This document shows, in pieces, positions 24,584 to 33,849 of a DNA stretch of 37,973 nt. Made by a program: the position numbers and the translations under genes. Source of the stretch: Spirosoma fluviale (GTDB taxonomy: Bacteria > Bacteroidota > Bacteroidia > Cytophagales > Spirosomataceae); assembly GCA_945885545.1 (NCBI GenBank), contig CAMCYZ010000011.1:1-37973 (forward strand). The letters run 5' to 3'. The notes beneath the pieces were generated by a model, which was not told the origin of the DNA, ran no database searches, and was given only the letters and a program-made list of their open reading frames with translations. Each line of letters begins with the position of its first letter. Within the stretch, counting starts at the first letter, position 1.

Positions 24584-25123
24584 ATGACCAAGAAAATTCT
24601 TTTAATATCCCTATTACTCATTAGTTGCAGCCAAGGAAAACAACTCTCAACCAAAAAATATTTTGATTTAAAAGGGTTTTCAGAGTCTATCATTCGGGCT
24701 CTTGAACGCCAAAAACCAGAAGTGAGTAAAACTTGGCAAATAGGCAAACAAAAGGAAATTAAAACTACCAACGACATTGACTGGGCGAAGGAACTCAGCC
24801 TTTTTACGGAAGCTGACTTAAACAAGAGTGCCTTTGTAAATAGTTACGAAATATCTGAAAATCAATACGCTATTAACTATAAACTTAAAAAATCCGAAAC
24901 ACTGCCAGTAAAAACCATGACCATAGAAACCATGGCTGGAGAAGATTCTAAACAAATTTCTGTAAAAACTACTACCTCAAACTATCTTTTCAAAAACATG
25001 TCTGAGATAAAGCTTAAAACAAAAAACGGAAAACTACAAGAGTATTCCGTTTACAGTATTCAAAAACTTTTTATGTCAAAGGCAGATACCAGTTATATAA
25101 ATGGACAGATAATAAACTTATAA
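24584..25123 (+). CDS. Hypothetical lipoprotein
   Basis: A 179-residue protein with a lipoprotein signal: MTKKILLISLLL then the lipobox L-I-S-C near residue 15. The mature chain is Lys/Thr/Ser-rich with alternating beta-like segments ('YAINYKLKKSETLPVKTMTI') and no cysteine or known motif. No family recognised. It starts 4 nt after the end of the glgE remnant, so it may once have been its operon partner or may depend on its promoter. TATTTTTG at 23397-23404, upstream of the remnant, is a candidate -7 box. It converges on the SDR gene, and the two stop codons are adjacent. Confidence 0.7.
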   Translation: MTKKILLISLLLISCSQGKQLSTKKYFDLKGFSESIIRALERQKPEVSKTWQIGKQKEIKTTNDIDWAKELSLFTEADLNKSAFVNSYEISENQYAINYKLKKSETLPVKTMTIETMAGEDSKQISVKTTTSNYLFKNMSEIKLKTKNGKLQEYSVYSIQKLFMSKADTSYINGQIINL

Positions 25124-25954
25124 ATAAGTCTTTATCATTTTCATAGAAATTTCCCAGAGTTGGTCTTGTGCCACAATGTCTTGGCTTTCAAGAGACGAAT
25201 ACGAAATCTGGCATCTTTTATAATATCCTCCATTTGACAACTTTTCCTTTGTTTGAGTTGCTAAATACACACTCGTTTCAGCTCCTTTTTCTGGAGTTAT
25301 CAGGAAAGGCATTTTGTTAAAATATTTCAAAAATCCTGTATTGTTTGCCCCAAACCCTGACTTCACAACACCTGGATGAACCGCAAAAGACAGCAAACCT
25401 TTATCACCAAACTTGTTTGCTAAGGCCTTGGTAAACAATATGTTCATCAATTTTGTAGCTCCGTACTGTTTCCACGTGCCAAACTTTTTCTCGGCGTTAA
25501 GATTCCCTACACTAAACTTACCTATTCGGTGTGCTTCAGAAGATAGATTTATTACTCTAGATTCTTCTGATTTAAGCAAGTTATCGAGTAAAATTTGTGT
25601 CAGTAGAAAATGGGCCAAGTGGTTTACTTGAAATCCAACCTCAAAACCATCCATTGTTTTCTCAAATTCAGAAAAAACCCCACCCGCATTGTTGATCAGG
25701 ATATCTATTTGGGGATATTTAACTTTAATCTCTTCGGCAGCAGATTTTATTGAGTTTAAATCTTTCAAATCTCCACTAAAGATATCAATCTTTCCATTCG
25801 GAAATGTTTTCAGAATTTCTTTTTTAACCAACTCAGCCTTTTGGATATCTCTGGCCAAAAGCACCATAGTAGTACCGAAGGTAACTAGTTTTTCAACAGT
25901 TGCCTTTCCAATTCCCGAAGTACCACCAGTTATTACCGCTATTTTCGTATTCAA
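25118..25954 (-). CDS. Short-chain dehydrogenase/reductase
   Basis: A 278-residue NAD(P)-dependent oxidoreductase. The cofactor motif T-G-G-T-S-G-I-G is at residues 9-16, N-N-A-G at 88-91, catalytic Ser at 138 or 139 ('INLSSEAH') and the Y164-x3-K168 pair in 'YGATKLMN'. The overall pattern, with 'NHLAHFLLTQILLDNLL' and 'VHPGVVKSGFG', is that of the retinol-dehydrogenase/WWOX-like SDR group, whose bacterial substrates are mostly unknown. It is monocistronic as far as visible; the 57-bp gap to the GH109 gene shows no clear promoter or terminator. Confidence 0.92.
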   Translation of the reverse strand: MNTKIAVITGGTSGIGKATVEKLVTFGTTMVLLARDIQKAELVKKEILKTFPNGKIDIFSGDLKDLNSIKSAAEEIKVKYPQIDILINNAGGVFSEFEKTMDGFEVGFQVNHLAHFLLTQILLDNLLKSEESRVINLSSEAHRIGKFSVGNLNAEKKFGTWKQYGATKLMNILFTKALANKFGDKGLLSFAVHPGVVKSGFGANNTGFLKYFNKMPFLITPEKGAETSVYLATQTKEKLSNGGYYKRCQISYSSLESQDIVAQDQLWEISMKMIKTYL

Positions 25955-26011
25955 TTGATAAAGTGTTATATAACTTGTAACCCAAAAAGAGTCAAAATGA
26001 TTTATTCTAGG

Positions 26012-27352
26012 TCAATAATTCTCTGTTAAACCAAAAATCCTTTTGTTCGTTTTCCATTTGCCTCGGGTGAAATCCGGAATCTCCACTGGTGAACTTCCAC
26101 GAGCAATAGAAAGCTCAGACAAAGGACTGATTGCACTCCAAGCCGCTGCATCGTACACATCAATCGGTGGTGCGACATTGTTTTTGATGGATTCAATAAA
26201 CGCCCTTAATACAAAAAAGTCAATACCACCATGCCCAGCCTTTTCGGCATTTTGAGCATGGGTTTTCCATACCGGATGATCATGCTCTACTTGATAAGGC
26301 TTGAACGGCTCCCAAGCATGGGCTTTCGGACTTTTACCTTGTATATAAATAGACTTGTTATCGTCCATCCAAATGCCCTCCGTACCTTGAGCCCTAAAAC
26401 CCAACGAATAAGGTCTTGGTGAATTACAGTCGTGCATTATCACTATATTTTCCCCATTTTCACATTGAATCGTTGTGGTCACAACATCGCCTAACTTAAA
26501 TTTGACCTTGGCGTTTGGATGATCCGCTCCACCTTTATCTACAATATGCTTATGCAATCCTCTAGCCTTTGTTGCCGTAGCAGTTAGATAATTAAATTTA
26601 TTTCCCCTATTTATATCTAACCAATGAGCCACTGGACCAAGACCATGTGTTGGATAAATATCGCCATTTCTATCTACAGAATGCTGGGTACGCCACTTGG
26701 CTTCCGAAATGGCCTTTTCACCAAATTCTACACCACCTCCATAAAAACTCTTTCCATCGTTAAACTTCACTTCCCTGAGGTCGTGCTGATAACCACAATG
26801 TGCATAGAGCATTTCACCGAACATTCCTTTGCGAATCATATTCAAAACCGACATCACGTCACGGCGGTAACACACATTTTCTAATATCATACAATGAGAG
26901 CCCGTTTTCTCGAAAGTATCCACCAAATCCCAGGATTCTTGGAGTGTAACTGTAGCTGAAACCTCCACTGCAGTATATTTACCAGCCTTCATTGACTCCA
27001 CGCTCATAGGTACGTGCCACTCCCATGGGGTAGCTATCACAACGCCATCAATATCATCTCTTTTGAGCATATTTATGAAATCATTGTCACTTTTTCCATA
27101 AACCGCCGGATCTTTCCGGTTTGCTTTTTGGGTAATGGACAATGTGCGTTTTATGGCATCGGGGTCTATATCACAAATTGCCGTTATCTCAACATCATCT
27201 CTATAAATGGCTTGTTCTACGTGGTTTCTCCCCCTCAATCCAACACCAATAAAGGCCAATTTTACTTTTTTGTCTTTCTGAGCTGCATTTACATTAAGAA
27301 ACGGAATAGCTGATGTGGCTAGACTGGTTGTTAGAAAATTTCTGCGATCCAT
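26012..27352 (-). CDS. GH109-type Gfo/Idh/MocA protein (alpha-N-acetylgalactosaminidase family)
   Basis: A 446-residue protein starting at the ATG at 27352, which begins a Tat-like signal, M-D-R-R-N-F-L followed by a hydrophobic stretch; upstream frame extensions do not fit. A Rossmann fold follows ('VKLAFIGVGLRGRNHVEQAI', then 'EITAICDIDPDAIKRT'). The C-terminal domain has GH109 hallmarks: 'YPTHGLGPVAHWLDINRGN', 'GGGVEFGEKAISEAKWRTQH' and 'DAAAWSAISPLSELSIARGS'. GH109 enzymes use tightly bound NAD to cleave terminal alpha-N-acetylgalactosamine by oxidation and elimination. Export through Tat fits a folded, cofactor-loaded enzyme. Neighbours give no glycan cluster; the sialate-esterase-like gene is 3.5 kb away. 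Confidence 0.92.
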   Translation of the reverse strand: MDRRNFLTTSLATSAIPFLNVNAAQKDKKVKLAFIGVGLRGRNHVEQAIYRDDVEITAICDIDPDAIKRTLSITQKANRKDPAVYGKSDNDFINMLKRDDIDGVVIATPWEWHVPMSVESMKAGKYTAVEVSATVTLQESWDLVDTFEKTGSHCMILENVCYRRDVMSVLNMIRKGMFGEMLYAHCGYQHDLREVKFNDGKSFYGGGVEFGEKAISEAKWRTQHSVDRNGDIYPTHGLGPVAHWLDINRGNKFNYLTATATKARGLHKHIVDKGGADHPNAKVKFKLGDVVTTTIQCENGENIVIMHDCNSPRPYSLGFRAQGTEGIWMDDNKSIYIQGKSPKAHAWEPFKPYQVEHDHPVWKTHAQNAEKAGHGGIDFFVLRAFIESIKNNVAPPIDVYDAAAWSAISPLSELSIARGSSPVEIPDFTRGKWKTNKRIFGLTENY

Positions 27353-27400
27353 AAGGTTTTTAATTTTTTTTACTAATGTAATATTTATTTTTAATTTGAA

Positions 27401-27408
27401 CAAAATTA
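27401..27408 (-). promoter_or_regulatory. -7 box for the GH109 gene
   Basis: The minus strand reads TAATTTTG, a full match to TAnnTTTG, 49 nt before the ATG at 27352. A TTTG lies 24 bp further upstream (27433-27436, minus strand), slightly wider than usual. Confidence 0.5.
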
Positions 27409-27501
27409 AACTTTCATTAGTTAAATATTTATCAAAATCAGTCCAGTCCGTTTTTGATTGTGTAGTACACATACTTTGTACAAGACTAAAAAAACTTTAT
27501 A

Positions 27502-27912
27502 TTGAACAAAATTTCAGTAATTAGAAAAGAACATTTCAACGCAGCTCACAGGTTGTTCAACCCCGAGTGGAGCGATGAAAAAAATCAAGAGGTTTTCGGT
27601 AAATGTAATAACCCCAACTATCACGGGCACAATTATGATTTATTGGTAAAACTCACTGGTTTTCCAGACCCGAAAACAGGTTATGTATTTGATTTAAAAA
27701 TACTCAGCGACATTATCAAGGAAAACATTCTTGATAAATTTGACCACAAAAATCTTAACCTTGACATAGAATATTTTAAAAATTTAAACCCCACAGCTGA
27801 AAATATAGTTGTGGTGATTTATGATATTCTTCGTCAGAAGATAGATGAAAAATATGATTTAAAAATAACATTATTTGAAACAGAAAGAAACTATGTTGAA
27901 TACCCAGCGTAA
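27502..27912 (+). CDS. 6-carboxytetrahydropterin / 6-pyruvoyltetrahydropterin synthase family (QueD-like)
   Basis: A 136-residue T-fold enzyme. Zinc ligands are His16 ('HFNAAHRL'), His41 and His43 ('NYHGHNYDL'), with probable catalytic Cys35 in 'GKCNNPNYHGHN'. Members turn 7,8-dihydroneopterin triphosphate into 6-carboxytetrahydropterin (queuosine route) or 6-pyruvoyl-tetrahydropterin (biopterin route); sequence alone does not separate these. The start is TTG at 27502, since no in-frame ATG precedes the conserved 'HFNAAH'. It overlaps folE by 20 nt, so the pair shares one transcript and the two enzymes act in sequence on GTP-derived pterin. Confidence 0.9.
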   Translation: MNKISVIRKEHFNAAHRLFNPEWSDEKNQEVFGKCNNPNYHGHNYDLLVKLTGFPDPKTGYVFDLKILSDIIKENILDKFDHKNLNLDIEYFKNLNPTAENIVVVIYDILRQKIDEKYDLKITLFETERNYVEYPA

Positions 27913-28567
27913 TGCTATCCATGACCAAGAAATAGGCGATGATCACATCATGACCAACATTGCTACACCATTGAGAGCGGATGCTTTTGATATGTCTGAT
28001 GACGACAAAATTGAAGTAATCGCTGGCCATTTTAAAGAAATCATGCAAACATTGGGCTTAGATTTAAGCGATGATAGCCTAATGGGAACTCCCAAGCGGG
28101 TTGCCAAAATGTACGTGAAAGAATTATTTTCCGGTTTAAATCCAGAAAACATGCCAGCTATTACACTTTTTGACAACAACTACAAATACGACGAGATACT
28201 CGTTGAGAGAGATATCAGTTTTTATTCAAACTGCGAGCATCATTTTGTGCCAATAGTGGGAAAAGTCCACATTGGATATATTTCCTCAGGAAATGTAATA
28301 GGCCTTTCAAAATTGCACAGGTTGGTTAATCATTATGCCAGAAGGCCGCAGGTTCAAGAAAGAATGACAATACAAATCGGAAATGCTTTAAAAGAGGCTC
28401 TAAAAACAGATGATATTGCGGTTGTAGTAGACGCAGATCATTTCTGTGTATCCTCAAGAGGCATTGCCGATCAAAGCAGTTCTACCGTAACTTCGTTTTT
28501 TAAAGGTGCTTTTAACAATGCCTTGAAAAAAGAAGAATTTTTATCTCTAGTAAAATTGAAAGGCTGA
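27893..28567 (+). CDS. folE: GTP cyclohydrolase I
   Basis: A 224-residue enzyme that converts GTP to 7,8-dihydroneopterin triphosphate, the entry to folate, biopterin and queuosine. Zinc ligands are visible: Cys114 and His117 in 'SNCEHHFVPIVGKVHIGYI', and Cys185 in 'ADHFCVSSRGI'. Other signatures are 'GLSKLHRLVNHYARRPQVQE' and 'TPKRVAKMY'. The start is set at ATG 27893, inside the end of the upstream QueD-like gene; a TTG at 27875 in the same frame is possible but less likely. Terminators follow at once. Confidence 0.96.
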   Translation: MLNTQRNAIHDQEIGDDHIMTNIATPLRADAFDMSDDDKIEVIAGHFKEIMQTLGLDLSDDSLMGTPKRVAKMYVKELFSGLNPENMPAITLFDNNYKYDEILVERDISFYSNCEHHFVPIVGKVHIGYISSGNVIGLSKLHRLVNHYARRPQVQERMTIQIGNALKEALKTDDIAVVVDADHFCVSSRGIADQSSSTVTSFFKGAFNNALKKEEFLSLVKLKG

Positions 28568-28624
28568 TAATTAGCCTTTTTAAATATTAAAAAAATACAA
28601 ATCTCCTAAGATTTGTGTTTTTTT
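28559..28624 (+). terminator. Two stacked terminators after folE
   Basis: The first hairpin, AAAGGCT (28559-28565)/AGCCTTT (28573-28579), overlaps the folE stop codon and is followed by a few T. The second, ACAAATC (28597-28603)/GATTTGT (28610-28616), can extend to ~12 bp with a G-U pair and is followed by a T-run to 28624. Confidence 0.75.
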
Positions 28625-28774
28625 GTTATGCTTTTGGCAGAAAAAAAGCACCCTGAAACCTAATGTGCTTTTTCGACTAATCCCATATATCTTAGAATAA
28701 ATCCTAAATCTTTATAAAAAAATCTTCAGGCCGATTTATGCAAAATACACGTGAATCATAAAAAAAATTGTAAA

Positions 28775-28806
28775 AAAAGTCTGAACTAATTAAAGTCCAG
28801 ACTTTT
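28775..28806 (-). terminator. dnaK terminator
   Basis: Arms AAAAGTCTG (28775-28783) and CAGACTTTT (28798-28806) enclose a 14-nt loop that can pair further inside. The A-run on its left gives U's on the minus transcript. It lies 28 nt past the dnaK stop. Confidence 0.8.
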
Positions 28807-28833
28807 CCGTATTTTCAAGAACGCTAAGTTCTT

Positions 28834-30735
28834 TTATTTCACCTCTTCAAAATTTACGTCAGTTACGTTTTCATCTGAACCACCCTGAGCTGAGCCAGCA
28901 TCGGCAGCTGGACCTTGAGCACCGCCGTCAGCTTGTTGGGCATTATATATCTCTTGACTAGCTGCTTGCCAAGCTGTATTGATTTTCTCCATAGAGGCAT
29001 CAATTGCAGCTAAGTCACGTGTCCCATGAGCAGCTCTAAGTTCTGTCAAAGCACCCTCAATGGCCGTTTTGTTACCTTCTGAAAGTTTGTCACCAAATTC
29101 TTTCAATTGTTTTTCCGTTTGAAAAATCATCGAATCCGCCGCATTTACTTTCTCTATAGTTTCTTTTTCTTTCTTATCAGCTTCTTCGTTGGCTTTGGCT
29201 TCGTCTCTCATTCTCTGAATTTCAGCATCTGAAAGTCCGCTTGAAGCCTCAATTCTGATTTTTTGCTCTTTACCAGTACCTTTATCTTTGGCAGTAACGT
29301 TCAAAATACCGTTGGCGTCCACGTCAAAAGCCACTTCGATTTGAGGCACTCCTCTCATGGCTGGTGGTAAACCGTCCAAATGGAATCTTCCCAAAGTACG
29401 ATTTTGATTGGCCAAAGGCCTTTCACCCTGCAACACATGTAATTCTACAGAAGGCTGATTGTCAGCAGCAGTAGAGAAAACCTCCACTTTGTTCGTAGGT
29501 ATTGTAGTGTTGGCCTCAATCATTTTAGTGAATACGCCACCCATGGTTTCGATACCCAATGAAAGCGGAATAACGTCTAACAACAAAATATCTTTCACTT
29601 CACCTGTCAATACACCACCTTGAATAGCCGCACCAATAGCCACAGCTTCGTCCGGATTTACGCCTTTTGAAGGTTTTTTACCAAAGAAAGCTTCTACTTC
29701 CTCTTGAACTTTAGGAATACGAGTAGAACCACCTACCAATATAACTTCTGATATTTGACTGTTGGAAATTCCTGAGTTTTTCATGGCTCTCTTACAAGGC
29801 TCCATCATTCTTTTGAAAAGGCTATCTGCCAATTGCTCAAACTTCGCTCTTGTAAGTGACCTAACCAAGTGCTTAGGTACACCGTCCACAGGGAAGATAT
29901 ATGGCAAGTTTATTTCGGCCTGAGTAGAACTTGAAAGCTCCACTTTAGCTCTTTCAGCAGCTTCTTTTAGTCTTTGAAGTGCCATAGCATCGTGCATCAA
30001 ATCCACGCCTTCGTCAGCTTTAAATTCTGCAGCCAACCACTCAATAATCACTTGATCAAAGTCGTCACCACCTAAGTGAGTGTCACCGTCAGTTGATTTC
30101 ACTTCAAAAACGCCATCACCAAGGTCAAGGATAGACACGTCAAAAGTACCGCCACCCAAGTCAAACACCACCACAGTCATGTCTTTGCCTTGTTTGTCTA
30201 GACCATAAGCCAAAGCCGCAGCCGTAGGCTCGTTGATGATTCTTTTCACATCCAAACCAGCAATCAAACCAGCCTCTTTGGTAGCTTGACGCTCCGCATC
30301 GTTGAAATATGCAGGAACAGTAATTACTGCCTCTGTAACGGTTTGGCCTAAATAATCCTCGGCTGTGGCCTTCATTTTTTGGAGAATAAAAGCAGAGATT
30401 TCTTGAGGTGTATATTGACGATCACCAATTTTAACCCTTGGCGTATCATTTGCTCCTTTTTCTATGTCGTAGGCAATTGTTCTTAGTTCTGAGCCTACCT
30501 CTGTATATTTCTTACCCATAAAACGCTTCACCGAAGCGATTGTATTCTTGGGGTTGGTAATTGCTTGTCTTTTTGCTGGTGCACCAACCTTCTTCTCGCC
30601 GTTGTCCAAAAAAGCTACAATAGAAGGGGTGGTTCTCGCTCCCTCACTATTGGCTATTACTACCGGTTCGTTTCCCTCCATTACGGCCACACAAGAGTTG
30701 GTAGTTCCTAAATCTATTCCAATAATTTTTCCCAT
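28834..30735 (-). CDS. dnaK: Molecular chaperone DnaK (Hsp70)
   Basis: A 633-residue Hsp70 of normal length. ATPase-domain signatures are all present: '[20 protein letters not shown]', '[20 protein letters not shown]' and '[20 protein letters not shown]'. The substrate-binding domain ('[20 protein letters not shown]') and helical lid follow. The C-terminus has a Gly/Ala/Gln-rich linker, then '[13 protein letters not shown]', the conserved acidic end of bacterial DnaK. It folds and refolds cytosolic proteins with DnaJ and GrpE, neither of which is encoded here. It has its own terminator, and its promoter region carries a palindrome. Confidence 0.98.
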   Translation of the reverse strand: MGKIIGIDLGTTNSCVAVMEGNEPVVIANSEGARTTPSIVAFLDNGEKKVGAPAKRQAITNPKNTIASVKRFMGKKYTEVGSELRTIAYDIEKGANDTPRVKIGDRQYTPQEISAFILQKMKATAEDYLGQTVTEAVITVPAYFNDAERQATKEAGLIAGLDVKRIINEPTAAALAYGLDKQGKDMTVVVFDLGGGTFDVSILDLGDGVFEVKSTDGDTHLGGDDFDQVIIEWLAAEFKADEGVDLMHDAMALQRLKEAAERAKVELSSSTQAEINLPYIFPVDGVPKHLVRSLTRAKFEQLADSLFKRMMEPCKRAMKNSGISNSQISEVILVGGSTRIPKVQEEVEAFFGKKPSKGVNPDEAVAIGAAIQGGVLTGEVKDILLLDVIPLSLGIETMGGVFTKMIEANTTIPTNKVEVFSTAADNQPSVELHVLQGERPLANQNRTLGRFHLDGLPPAMRGVPQIEVAFDVDANGILNVTAKDKGTGKEQKIRIEASSGLSDAEIQRMRDEAKANEEADKKEKETIEKVNAADSMIFQTEKQLKEFGDKLSEGNKTAIEGALTELRAAHGTRDLAAIDASMEKINTAWQAASQEIYNAQQADGGAQGPAADAGSAQGGSDENVTDVNFEEVK

Positions 30736-30808
30736 GATTTTCTGTCAGTGTATTTAATTAAAAATAATTACAATACTCATTTCACAATGAATATGCCAAG
30801 CGTTTTTT

Positions 30809-30834
30809 TGACAAATTTTAATGACAAATTGTCA
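30809..30834. promoter_or_regulatory. TGACAAATT direct repeat and palindrome upstream of dnaK
   Basis: TGACAAATTGTCA (30822-30834) has 6-bp arms around one central base. TGACAAATT also occurs 13 bp away at 30809-30817, and a TGTCA follows at 30844-30848. The block lies 75-100 nt upstream of the dnaK start. No CIRCE element (TTAGCACTC-N9-GAGTGCTAA) is visible. The layout suits a repressor or activator site, but the binder is unknown. Confidence 0.45.
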
Positions 30835-30845
30835 CGACTGTACTG

Positions 30846-33773
30846 TCAATTAGGACAATTTTGGATTTTTGCAGAAAATTTCACGCCAGAATCGACCATA
30901 AATCCAGGACTGAGAATAATAGCATTGGCAGCACTATACTGCACATTGTTGTTCGGCAGAATGGTATTGCTTGCCGTAATTGTATTGCTACTGTTAAAGT
31001 TTAAAGGATTGATTCTCGAAGTCAAGTTGTCAGCTGTCGGAGCTAGAACCAAATTACTAGTGCAATTGGGTATGACTTTCACTGTGATGTTGTTTGAGTA
31101 CACGTAGCACTGTTGACTTGCACAGTATGCATAATAACTATCCGTATTAGTGGGACTAAATGACAAGTTTGTTGAGTGACTATTTGAAAAGCTCCAATTT
31201 AGCGTACTTGAAGCATCACAAGCCGAAGAAACAAAATTCACGATAGTATTCTGATTTATTACATTTTTATCAGCAGTAATACTCGGTGTAATTGTTGGTT
31301 GGTTAACAATTCCTAAGGTTCGGTAACTTTCATCTAAGCATCCCGGTAAAGCGGCTCCCACTCTGTAACGAATATAAAAATATAGATAGGGATCATATCT
31401 GTTGGCAGTAATATTACTAGTAAAGAATTCACCAGTAATAGCATTTACAGTGGCCGTTGGGCCTTCTATTTGGGCAAACTCTCCACCCAGGGGAACTACG
31501 TTAATTGGAAAGTAACTACGATTTACACACAAAAAAGGTTCTAATTGAAGATAATCAAAATTTAAACTAACTGTACTTACCGTGTTATTAACAATCATCG
31601 ATTCATTTCCTACAATATCAAAAGCCTTTACCCCAAACTGAATGGAATTCGCAGAACTTAAACCCGTTATGGTGTACGTATTTTGAGAATCAGAAATCGT
31701 ATCAACTTTGACCCCATTCTTATAAATATAATACCCCCCAAGAGCTTGATCATCAGTAGCGTGTGTCCACTGAAAAGAAACACACTTGGTCAAGGTGTTG
31801 GTAGCTACAAGATTTGAAATAACCGAAGGTGCCATTGTATCACCCAATGAACAAAGAAGCCTTGCATCGGTCCATACCGCACGATTACAAGTCGTATTTG
31901 ACCCAACAGGCTCTACTTTTAACCTAATTGAGCTGTAAGCAAAAATATTAACGTTTACTTCTTGTAAAGCTGTATTTCTGTAAATAGTTGGGCTCGTGTA
32001 AAGCAAGGTTTCATTGCCATAAACTTTAAAAATAACTCCACCAGTGTTATCACAAGTGTTAGATACATCATCACTAATACCTATAAATGACCTAAACTTA
32101 TAAAATTGACCACTTGGAATTTGGTATTTTATTTCTGAGTTGTTAGCCACTCCGATTCCCTTGACATAGCTCTGACCTTTCAGTACGATTGCCGCCCCGT
32201 CTCCATCTCCAGAATTTCCGTTGGTTTTGTTCAATTCAATAGGACCGAGACCGTTTGATGCTGAGACAAATTTCAGGTCTGATAAATAGGCATTGGCCGT
32301 ACAGGAACTACCGTTATTAGCCAAAAGTAATGCTTGGTTGACATTTACTTGGCTGCTGATCTGCTGATTACCGTTTGAGGTGGTTACCCAACACCTGTAA
32401 GTTCCCGAACTGACCGTTAAGGAGTTAGATGTACCAAAACTTGAACCACCAAAGCTAAAGTCTCCGCTGACCCATTTGTAAGAAGTGTAGCCCGAAGGAA
32501 CACTCAAAGTAACTTGTGTAGAATTTAGGTAACTCACAGATACGGTGGGCGGTGTATTGGCCGGAATTGGATTGGAGTTGCTGAAGAATGAAGTATTTAA
32601 GTAGCTTGTCCACGCGTCTGCAAGATAAGAGAGCCCTACAGGTGCCAAAAAATGAACATCCTCAGCATCCCTAGAATTTGCTAAAGTAGCGTTTCTAATA
32701 TTATCTGTCTCTGGGCCAGCAAAGACTTGAGAAGTTCCTGAAATAACATTATTTTGTGCATTTGTTATATTTGAATTAAAATTGCGATTAAAATAAGAAA
32801 CCCTCGCCACAACCCAAGGAAGATTAGGAGCAAAATCGGACCGCGATTTAGTTATAACAGAAGTCAAGTCTGCCTGATATGCTGAGGCAGATGTACTCCG
32901 AAATGCATCAGACTCACCTTGATGCCATAAGATAGACCTTGCACCGAACATTGAATTATAGTAATTCAACCCTTTTTTAAAGAAAAAATACGGATTGGTA
33001 CTTACGTATGTACTAGAATTTCCAGAGATAAAATTTGGATTATCAGTATTCTCCCCTCCTAAAGAACAAAAAGGTTCATTTGTTAATGCATGAATGGTTG
33101 ATGAACCGTCAGAAGATTGTTTCCAGTTATAAACACTAGAACCAGAAGCCCCAGCATTAAAAAAAGCTACTGGAAAACCAGTAATTCCAACTAAGTTATC
33201 TCCAAGCCTTCCATAGCACCAGGCATCACGACCATTTATGCCTGGTTTAACTGTGCCTGTTAATTGCTGTAAAACTGGAAAAGGAATTTCTAAATTACTA
33301 CAATACCTTCCATTATTGTGTGATACAACTTTTTCAGAGGTAGCACCTAAATATTGACTATCAACATGTCCCTGAGCATTTGACTGCCCAGCGATCATAA
33401 AAACATCGCCAATACCTACTCTATTTACGGTAGTTGTTTCCAAGACGACCCCGCTTTTAACGGTTCGAATCACTAGGGTGTACCAACCTGCCGGGACATT
33501 ACTAAATTGTCCTTGAAAATAACCCATGGCTGGATTTTCTTGAATTATGGACCAATCAAAACCTGAAATTGGACTGCCATTTGTAGGATTAAGTAACCTT
33601 GCTTGTACAGAAGTGGCCAAAGGTTGTGAATATGTCCCGCTTATAATAAGATTGGCCTGACTGGTACTGTTACGCTGATAAACAGCATTGTTTAGTGGAT
33701 GTGATACCGTAATTTGTGCAGAAAGTTTGCTGAATAATAGAAGTAATAATACTATTTTAAAAGAAAATTTCAT
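30846..33773 (-). CDS. Multidomain secreted sialate O-acetylesterase-like protein
   Basis: A 975-residue secreted protein starting at ATG 33773, at the signal peptide (MKFSFKIVLLLLLFSKLSAQ); the frame runs four codons up to a TTG that I do not use. An N-terminal beta domain (~20-115) is followed by an SGNH/DUF303 esterase (~120-395) with nucleophile Ser131 in 'MIAGQSNAQGH', 'ILWHQGESDAFRSTSA' and a D-V-H in 'AEDVHFLAPVG'. Next come an Ig-like part, an NPCBM-like domain (~495-645), a fibronectin type III domain (~655-740) and beta modules. The tail has the 'APTADNLTSRIN...AANAIILSPGF' pattern of the '3-coathanger stack' repeats. It probably removes acetyl groups from glycans outside the cell. 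Confidence 0.82.
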   Translation of the reverse strand: MKFSFKIVLLLLLFSKLSAQITVSHPLNNAVYQRNSTSQANLIISGTYSQPLATSVQARLLNPTNGSPISGFDWSIIQENPAMGYFQGQFSNVPAGWYTLVIRTVKSGVVLETTTVNRVGIGDVFMIAGQSNAQGHVDSQYLGATSEKVVSHNNGRYCSNLEIPFPVLQQLTGTVKPGINGRDAWCYGRLGDNLVGITGFPVAFFNAGASGSSVYNWKQSSDGSSTIHALTNEPFCSLGGENTDNPNFISGNSSTYVSTNPYFFFKKGLNYYNSMFGARSILWHQGESDAFRSTSASAYQADLTSVITKSRSDFAPNLPWVVARVSYFNRNFNSNITNAQNNVISGTSQVFAGPETDNIRNATLANSRDAEDVHFLAPVGLSYLADAWTSYLNTSFFSNSNPIPANTPPTVSVSYLNSTQVTLSVPSGYTSYKWVSGDFSFGGSSFGTSNSLTVSSGTYRCWVTTSNGNQQISSQVNVNQALLLANNGSSCTANAYLSDLKFVSASNGLGPIELNKTNGNSGDGDGAAIVLKGQSYVKGIGVANNSEIKYQIPSGQFYKFRSFIGISDDVSNTCDNTGGVIFKVYGNETLLYTSPTIYRNTALQEVNVNIFAYSSIRLKVEPVGSNTTCNRAVWTDARLLCSLGDTMAPSVISNLVATNTLTKCVSFQWTHATDDQALGGYYIYKNGVKVDTISDSQNTYTITGLSSANSIQFGVKAFDIVGNESMIVNNTVSTVSLNFDYLQLEPFLCVNRSYFPINVVPLGGEFAQIEGPTATVNAITGEFFTSNITANRYDPYLYFYIRYRVGAALPGCLDESYRTLGIVNQPTITPSITADKNVINQNTIVNFVSSACDASSTLNWSFSNSHSTNLSFSPTNTDSYYAYCASQQCYVYSNNITVKVIPNCTSNLVLAPTADNLTSRINPLNFNSSNTITASNTILPNNNVQYSAANAIILSPGFMVDSGVKFSAKIQNCPN

Positions 33774-33801
33774 AACTTTTCTCAATACAAAGGCTTTACA
33801 T

Positions 33802-33833
33802 AAAAAAAGCGTAGAAACGATTTCTACGCTTTT
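33802..33833 (-). terminator. Terminator of the DUF937-like gene
   Basis: Perfect 13-bp arms AAAAGCGTAGAAA (33805-33817) and TTTCTACGCTTTT (33821-33833) with a CGA loop, 16 nt after the stop at 33850. Seven A's at 33802-33808 give a U-run on the minus strand. Only 28 nt separate it from the next leftward start codon. Confidence 0.88.
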
Positions 33834-33849
33834 AACTATTAAACTCTAC

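Noticed and set aside
30740-30808. Sigma-54-like TGGCA signal upstream of dnaK
   Set aside because: TTGGCA is present on the minus strand, but the matching TTGC element at the fixed spacing is missing.
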